DNA of 42,465 bases from Oscillospiraceae bacterium. Lineage in GTDB: Bacteria; Bacillota; Clostridia; Oscillospirales; Ruminococcaceae. The notes below the pieces were generated by a model. The model was not told the DNA's origin. It made no database searches and was given only the letters and a program-made list of their open reading frames with translations. Positions 40,764-42,465 of the stretch are shown here, piece after piece. Numbering within the stretch: the first letter of the stretch is position 1; every line of letters begins with the position of its first letter. The position numbers and the translations under genes were made by a program. The stretch lies in assembly GCA_018434245.1 (NCBI GenBank), contig JAHDPQ010000074.1, positions 1-42,465 on the forward strand, in the 5' to 3' direction.

Positions 40764-42465
40764 TTACCGGGGCAGATTGGCGAACTCAAACTCGTCGGGC
40801 CGGGCCTTGACGCCGCCCCGTTCCGGCGTGATGACCGGATCGTCGGCAGGTATCACATCAAAGGGAGGGGCGTTTTTAGCCGCCGATGAGGAGTGCTCCT
40901 GCTGGGTTTGCTGGAGCATGGCGCTTTCCGCACCCTGGAGCTTCATCTCCATCCACCGCTCCTTGGAGATCAGCACCTGTCGGGGCTTGCTGCCCTCAAA
41001 GGGACCGACAATACCTCTTTGCTCCAGTTGGTCGATGATCCGGGCAGCCCGGGCATAGCCCAGCTTGAGCCGCCGCTGAAGGGCGGAGGTGGAAGCCTGC
41101 CCCATCTCCACCACGCACTCGATGGCGGCGGGAAGCATCTCATCCTCTGCGTCATCCAGATCGTCGGCGGCCTGCTTGCCCTTGCCCTTGGCCACCACCG
41201 CAAGGCGCTCGATGTCCTGGGCGATGGCGTCGTCGTAGCTGGCGGCGGTACTCTCCTTGATAAAGGAGACTACGCTTTCCACTTCATTTTCGGTAACGAA
41301 GCAGCCCTGAACCCGCAGGGGCTTGGAGATTCCCACCGGGTAGAAGAGCATATCTCCCCGGCCTAGCAGTTTTTCTGCGCCGCCCATATCCAGAATGGTG
41401 CGGCTGTCCACCTGAGAGGAGACGGCAAAGGCAATCCGGCTGGGGATGTTTGCCTTGATGACGCCGGTAATGACATCCACCGAGGGCCGCTGGGTGGCGA
41501 TGACCAGATGCATTCCGGCAGCCCGAGCCATCTGGGCCAAACGACAGATGGAATCCTCCACCTCGTTGGGGGCAGCCATCATCAGGTCGGCCAGCTCGTC
41601 GATGATGATGACGATTTTGGGCATGGCCTCCAGATCGTCCCGGCCTTCGGCCAGACGATTGTAGCCTGCCAGATCTTTCACCGAGTTGGCGGCAAAGGTC
41701 TTGTAGCGGTTCATCATCTCGCCCACCGCCCAGTTAAGAGCGCCAGCCGCCTTTTTGGGATCGGTAACCACCGGTACCAGCAGGTGGGGGATGCCGTTGT
41801 AAACCCCCAGCTCCACCACCTTGGGGTCCACCATCAGCAGCTTGACCTCCTCGGGGGAGTACTTGTACAGCAGGCTCATGATGATGGAGTTGATGCAGAC
41901 CGATTTACCCGATCCGGTGGAGCCGGCAATCAGCACGTGGGGCATCTTGCCAATGTCGGCCAAGGTGATGCTTCCGGCAATATCCCGGCCCAGACAGGCG
42001 GTGAGCACCCCTTGGCTGGACTGGAACTCTTGGGATTCAACGATTTCTCGGATGGTGACCATGCTGACGTTTTTATTGGGAACCTCGATGCCCACCGCCG
42101 CCTTGTTGGGGATGGGGGCCTCGATGCGGATGCCCGCCGAAGCCAGATTGAGGGCAATATCGTCGGCAAGGCCGGTGATCTTACTGATTTTTACCCCTGC
42201 GGAGGGCTGCAGCTCATACCGGGTGACGGCAGGTCCCCGGCAAATATCGGTGATGCGGGTCTGCACCCCAAAGCTCTTGAGGGTGTCCACCAGAGTTTGG
42301 GCGTTGTGCTTCAGCTCCTCGCTGACATCCAAGCCGCTGGCCCCTCGTCCCATCTTCAGCAGACGGATGGGAGGGAAGACATACTCTGGGGGAGGGGCAG
42401 GAGCAGGGGGAGTGGAGGTGGGGCATAGAGGCTGGTCGGCAGTAGGCGGGGAAGCCTCCTGCTCA
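40764..42465 (-). CDS. ftsK: DNA translocase FtsK/SpoIIIE (C-terminal part, runs off the window)
   Basis: At least 566 codons of an FtsK/SpoIIIE translocase; the frame is open to the right edge. Reading from the edge, a Pro/Thr-rich linker leads into [10 protein letters not shown], the alpha/beta motor with Walker A GSTGSGKS, Walker [14 protein letters not shown] and the arginine-bearing [13 protein letters not shown], and a C-terminal gamma winged helix ([21 protein letters not shown]) that reads the orienting DNA sequences. It pumps chromosome DNA through the division or sporulation septum. Whether it is FtsK or the sporulation-specific SpoIIIE cannot be decided without the membrane part. 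Confidence 0.96.
   Translation of the reverse strand, partial: EQEASPPTADQPLCPTSTPPAPAPPPEYVFPPIRLLKMGRGASGLDVSEELKHNAQTLVDTLKSFGVQTRITDICRGPAVTRYELQPSAGVKISKITGLADDIALNLASAGIRIEAPIPNKAAVGIEVPNKNVSMVTIREIVESQEFQSSQGVLTACLGRDIAGSITLADIGKMPHVLIAGSTGSGKSVCINSIIMSLLYKYSPEEVKLLMVDPKVVELGVYNGIPHLLVPVVTDPKKAAGALNWAVGEMMNRYKTFAANSVKDLAGYNRLAEGRDDLEAMPKIVIIIDELADLMMAAPNEVEDSICRLAQMARAAGMHLVIATQRPSVDVITGVIKANIPSRIAFAVSSQVDSRTILDMGGAEKLLGRGDMLFYPVGISKPLRVQGCFVTENEVESVVSFIKESTAASYDDAIAQDIERLAVVAKGKGKQAADDLDDAEDEMLPAAIECVVEMGQASTSALQRRLKLGYARAARIIDQLEQRGIVGPFEGSKPRQVLISKERWMEMKLQGAESAMLQQTQQEHSSSAAKNAPPFDVIPADDPVITPERGGVKARPDEFEFANLPR

Noticed and set aside
1-42465. Search for tRNA, rRNA, CRISPR arrays, insertion sequences and prophage genes.
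   Set aside because: No regularly spaced repeats, transposase or integrase motifs, or RNA gene signatures were recognised by eye; a small structured RNA could still be missed.

Overview
The window (about 42.5 kb, GC-rich) is a chromosomal segment of a spore-forming, probably motile, low-branching Clostridia. An Oscillospiraceae/Ruminococcaceae-like lineage is my inference from protein style and gene order, and no species can be named. Direct support comes from dipicolinate synthase dpaA/dpaB preceded by a sigma-K-type promoter, a FliD-like/YjfB-like pair preceded by an exact sigma-28-type promoter, and the conserved Firmicutes block ylxM-ffh-rpsP-khpA-rimM-trmD. I see no rRNA or tRNA, no insertion sequence and no CRISPR array.

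Layout. (1) 1-6776: a sugar ABC importer (lipoprotein binding protein and two permeases, no ATPase gene) with a YesM/YesN-type two-component system transcribed divergently from adjoining promoters. (2) 6902-8555: a solitary histidine ammonia-lyase with its own promoter and terminator. (3) 8620-10155: the dipicolinate synthase operon. (4) 10223-13135: an AlgJ/AlgX-like plus MBOAT acyltransferase pair. (5) 13205-14846: the sigma-28 motility pair. (6) 14942-17542: GNAT-rlmH-bioY-era. (7) 17550-29134: a sugar/sugar-acid catabolic cluster on the minus strand (iclR, DapA-family aldolase, TRAP transporter dctP-dctQ-dctM, enolase-superfamily dehydratase, a frameshifted zinc alcohol dehydrogenase, SDR, L-fucose isomerase family, ribulokinase family). 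(8) 29274-32693: alpha/beta hydrolase, uvrC, HPr. (9) 32843-37519: DUF554 protein behind the trmD/rimM/khpA/rpsP/ffh/ylxM operon. (10) 37729-42465: DivIVA-like protein, coiled-coil protein, coaD, rsmD, and the 3' part of ftsK/spoIIIE.

How the parts work together. The most distinctive piece is region 7. A TRAP importer (usually for carboxylated substrates) is combined with an acid-sugar dehydratase, a 2-keto-3-deoxy-acid-type aldolase and two dehydrogenases, which outlines a non-phosphorylative sugar-acid route. FucI and a ribulokinase-like kinase add an aldose to ketose to ketose-phosphate branch. Two promoter regions of this cluster share a 15-bp element reading ATGAACTnnnTTCAT, a good candidate operator for the adjacent IclR regulator.

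Two places look frameshifted. One is the alcohol dehydrogenase (one base apparently missing near 22433). The other is the end of the DivIVA gene, at a six-base homopolymer (38099-38104), after which a proline-rich reading frame continues to a strong terminator. Both could be real mutations or assembly errors.
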